DNA of 6,215 nucleotides from Bacteroidota bacterium (lineage in GTDB: Bacteria > Bacteroidota > Bacteroidia > Bacteroidales > Prolixibacteraceae), in the NCBI GenBank assembly GCA_030695265.1, contig JAUYTA010000335.1, positions 1 through 6,215 on the forward strand, written 5' to 3'. The stretch's first letter is position 1. The number at the start of each line of letters is the position of its first letter. This document shows positions 5,740 to 6,215 of the stretch, piece after piece. A program made the position numbers and the translations under genes. The notes under the pieces are model-generated. The model was given only the letters and a program-made list of their open reading frames with translations, was not told the origin of the DNA and did not search any database.

Positions 5740-6215
5740 TTAAAAGTTGAAATTGTAAGTTACCGAAGGAATCAGGCTTCCGATGATTGACAATCGGGTG
5801 GCTTCCGATACATTGGGTTTTTCTTCATTTTGCCTGTATGTGATTGAATAAGCATTCCGGCGTGCATAAACATTGTAGATCGAAAAATTCAATGATTGTT
5901 TTACCTTTTTCCGGTCGTTTTTCTTGAAGTCATAAGTTGCCGAAATGTCCAGTCGGTGGTAATCCGGAATCCGGTTGCTGTTTCGTGCCGAATAGTAATA
6001 ATACGTTGTACCCTGAACATCGTATTTGGCAACCGGGTAAGAAGTTGGGTTTCCGGTTGAATAAACCCATGTTGAAGATATATTCCAGCGCTTGCTCAGA
6101 TCGTAATTGGCAACCACCGAAGCAACATGAGTGCGGTCGTAACTTGATGGATATGCATGTCCCTCGTTAATTCCCGGAACTTCGCGCATCGAACGCGACA
6201 AAGTATAGCTCAGCC
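5740..6215 (-). CDS. TonB-dependent outer-membrane receptor, C-terminal 157 residues (5' end beyond window)
   Basis: The frame is open to the window edge; the first complete codon is at 6213, giving LSYTLSRSMREVPG at the visible start. The segment is the end of a transmembrane beta-barrel, with alternating polar/aromatic strands such as HVASVVANYDLSKRWNISSTWVYSTG, HRLDISATYDF and QSLNFSIYNVYARRNAYSI. It ends in SVTYNFNF, whose terminal phenylalanine is the usual assembly signal for outer-membrane barrels. PGINEGHAYPSSYDRTH is a loop typical of Bacteroidota receptors. The plug domain, TonB box and any carboxypeptidase-like N-terminal domain lie outside, so the substrate cannot be guessed. The methionine at residue 9 is internal, not a start. 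The DUF4249 lipoprotein gene begins 12 bases after the stop, so the two are probably co-transcribed. Confidence 0.93.
   Translation of the reverse strand, partial: LSYTLSRSMREVPGINEGHAYPSSYDRTHVASVVANYDLSKRWNISSTWVYSTGNPTSYPVAKYDVQGTTYYYYSARNSNRIPDYHRLDISATYDFKKNDRKKVKQSLNFSIYNVYARRNAYSITYRQNEEKPNVSEATRLSIIGSLIPSVTYNFNF

Overview
The window looks like a chromosomal stretch of a Bacteroidota genome, probably class Bacteroidia. The reasons are a TonB-dependent receptor directly followed by a DUF4249-type lipoprotein, start sites without Shine-Dalgarno sequences, a TAnnTTTG-type promoter element, and the protein sequences themselves. A marine or environmental relative of Marinilabiliales/Prolixibacteraceae is my guess. 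The family level is inference, not shown. Every supported gene lies on the minus strand, so the window reads from right to left.

Right end (6215 to 4657): the last 157 residues of a TonB-dependent outer-membrane receptor are followed 12 bases later by a DUF4249 lipoprotein gene. The region ahead of the lipoprotein's signal-peptide core is built from short repeats: TACTGGC heptamers, GGACTTC-type heptamers and a CCCTTCG/AGGG element. These replace a normal short n-region with about 60 residues.

Middle (4656 to 1788): a start-less C-terminal fragment resembling DUF2442 comes first, then dtd (D-aminoacyl-tRNA deacylase), a MazG-like nucleotide pyrophosphohydrolase, deoC (deoxyribose-phosphate aldolase) and tpx (thiol peroxidase), ending at an intrinsic terminator. 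The four genes share a theme of metabolite and nucleotide quality control: mischarged tRNA, aberrant NTPs, deoxyribose salvage and peroxide. Three gaps hold imperfect palindromes, each built from a different short word, and each starts within 0 to 2 bases of a stop codon. The 425-base gap 4232-4656 holds a weak dtd promoter candidate, one of these palindromes and the DUF2442-like remnant. I see nothing supportable in 4280-4356 or 4616-4656.

Left end (1787 to 1): a truncated Bro-N-family gene, probably a pseudogene, has its own promoter candidate and carries a 27-base perfect palindrome. It lies 35 bases before ppc (phosphoenolpyruvate carboxylase), of which the N-terminal 423 codons are present before the window ends.

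I found no convincing new multi-gene system. The parts most worth attention are the repeats that abut stop codons, the repeat-built lipoprotein N-terminus, and the two decayed genes.
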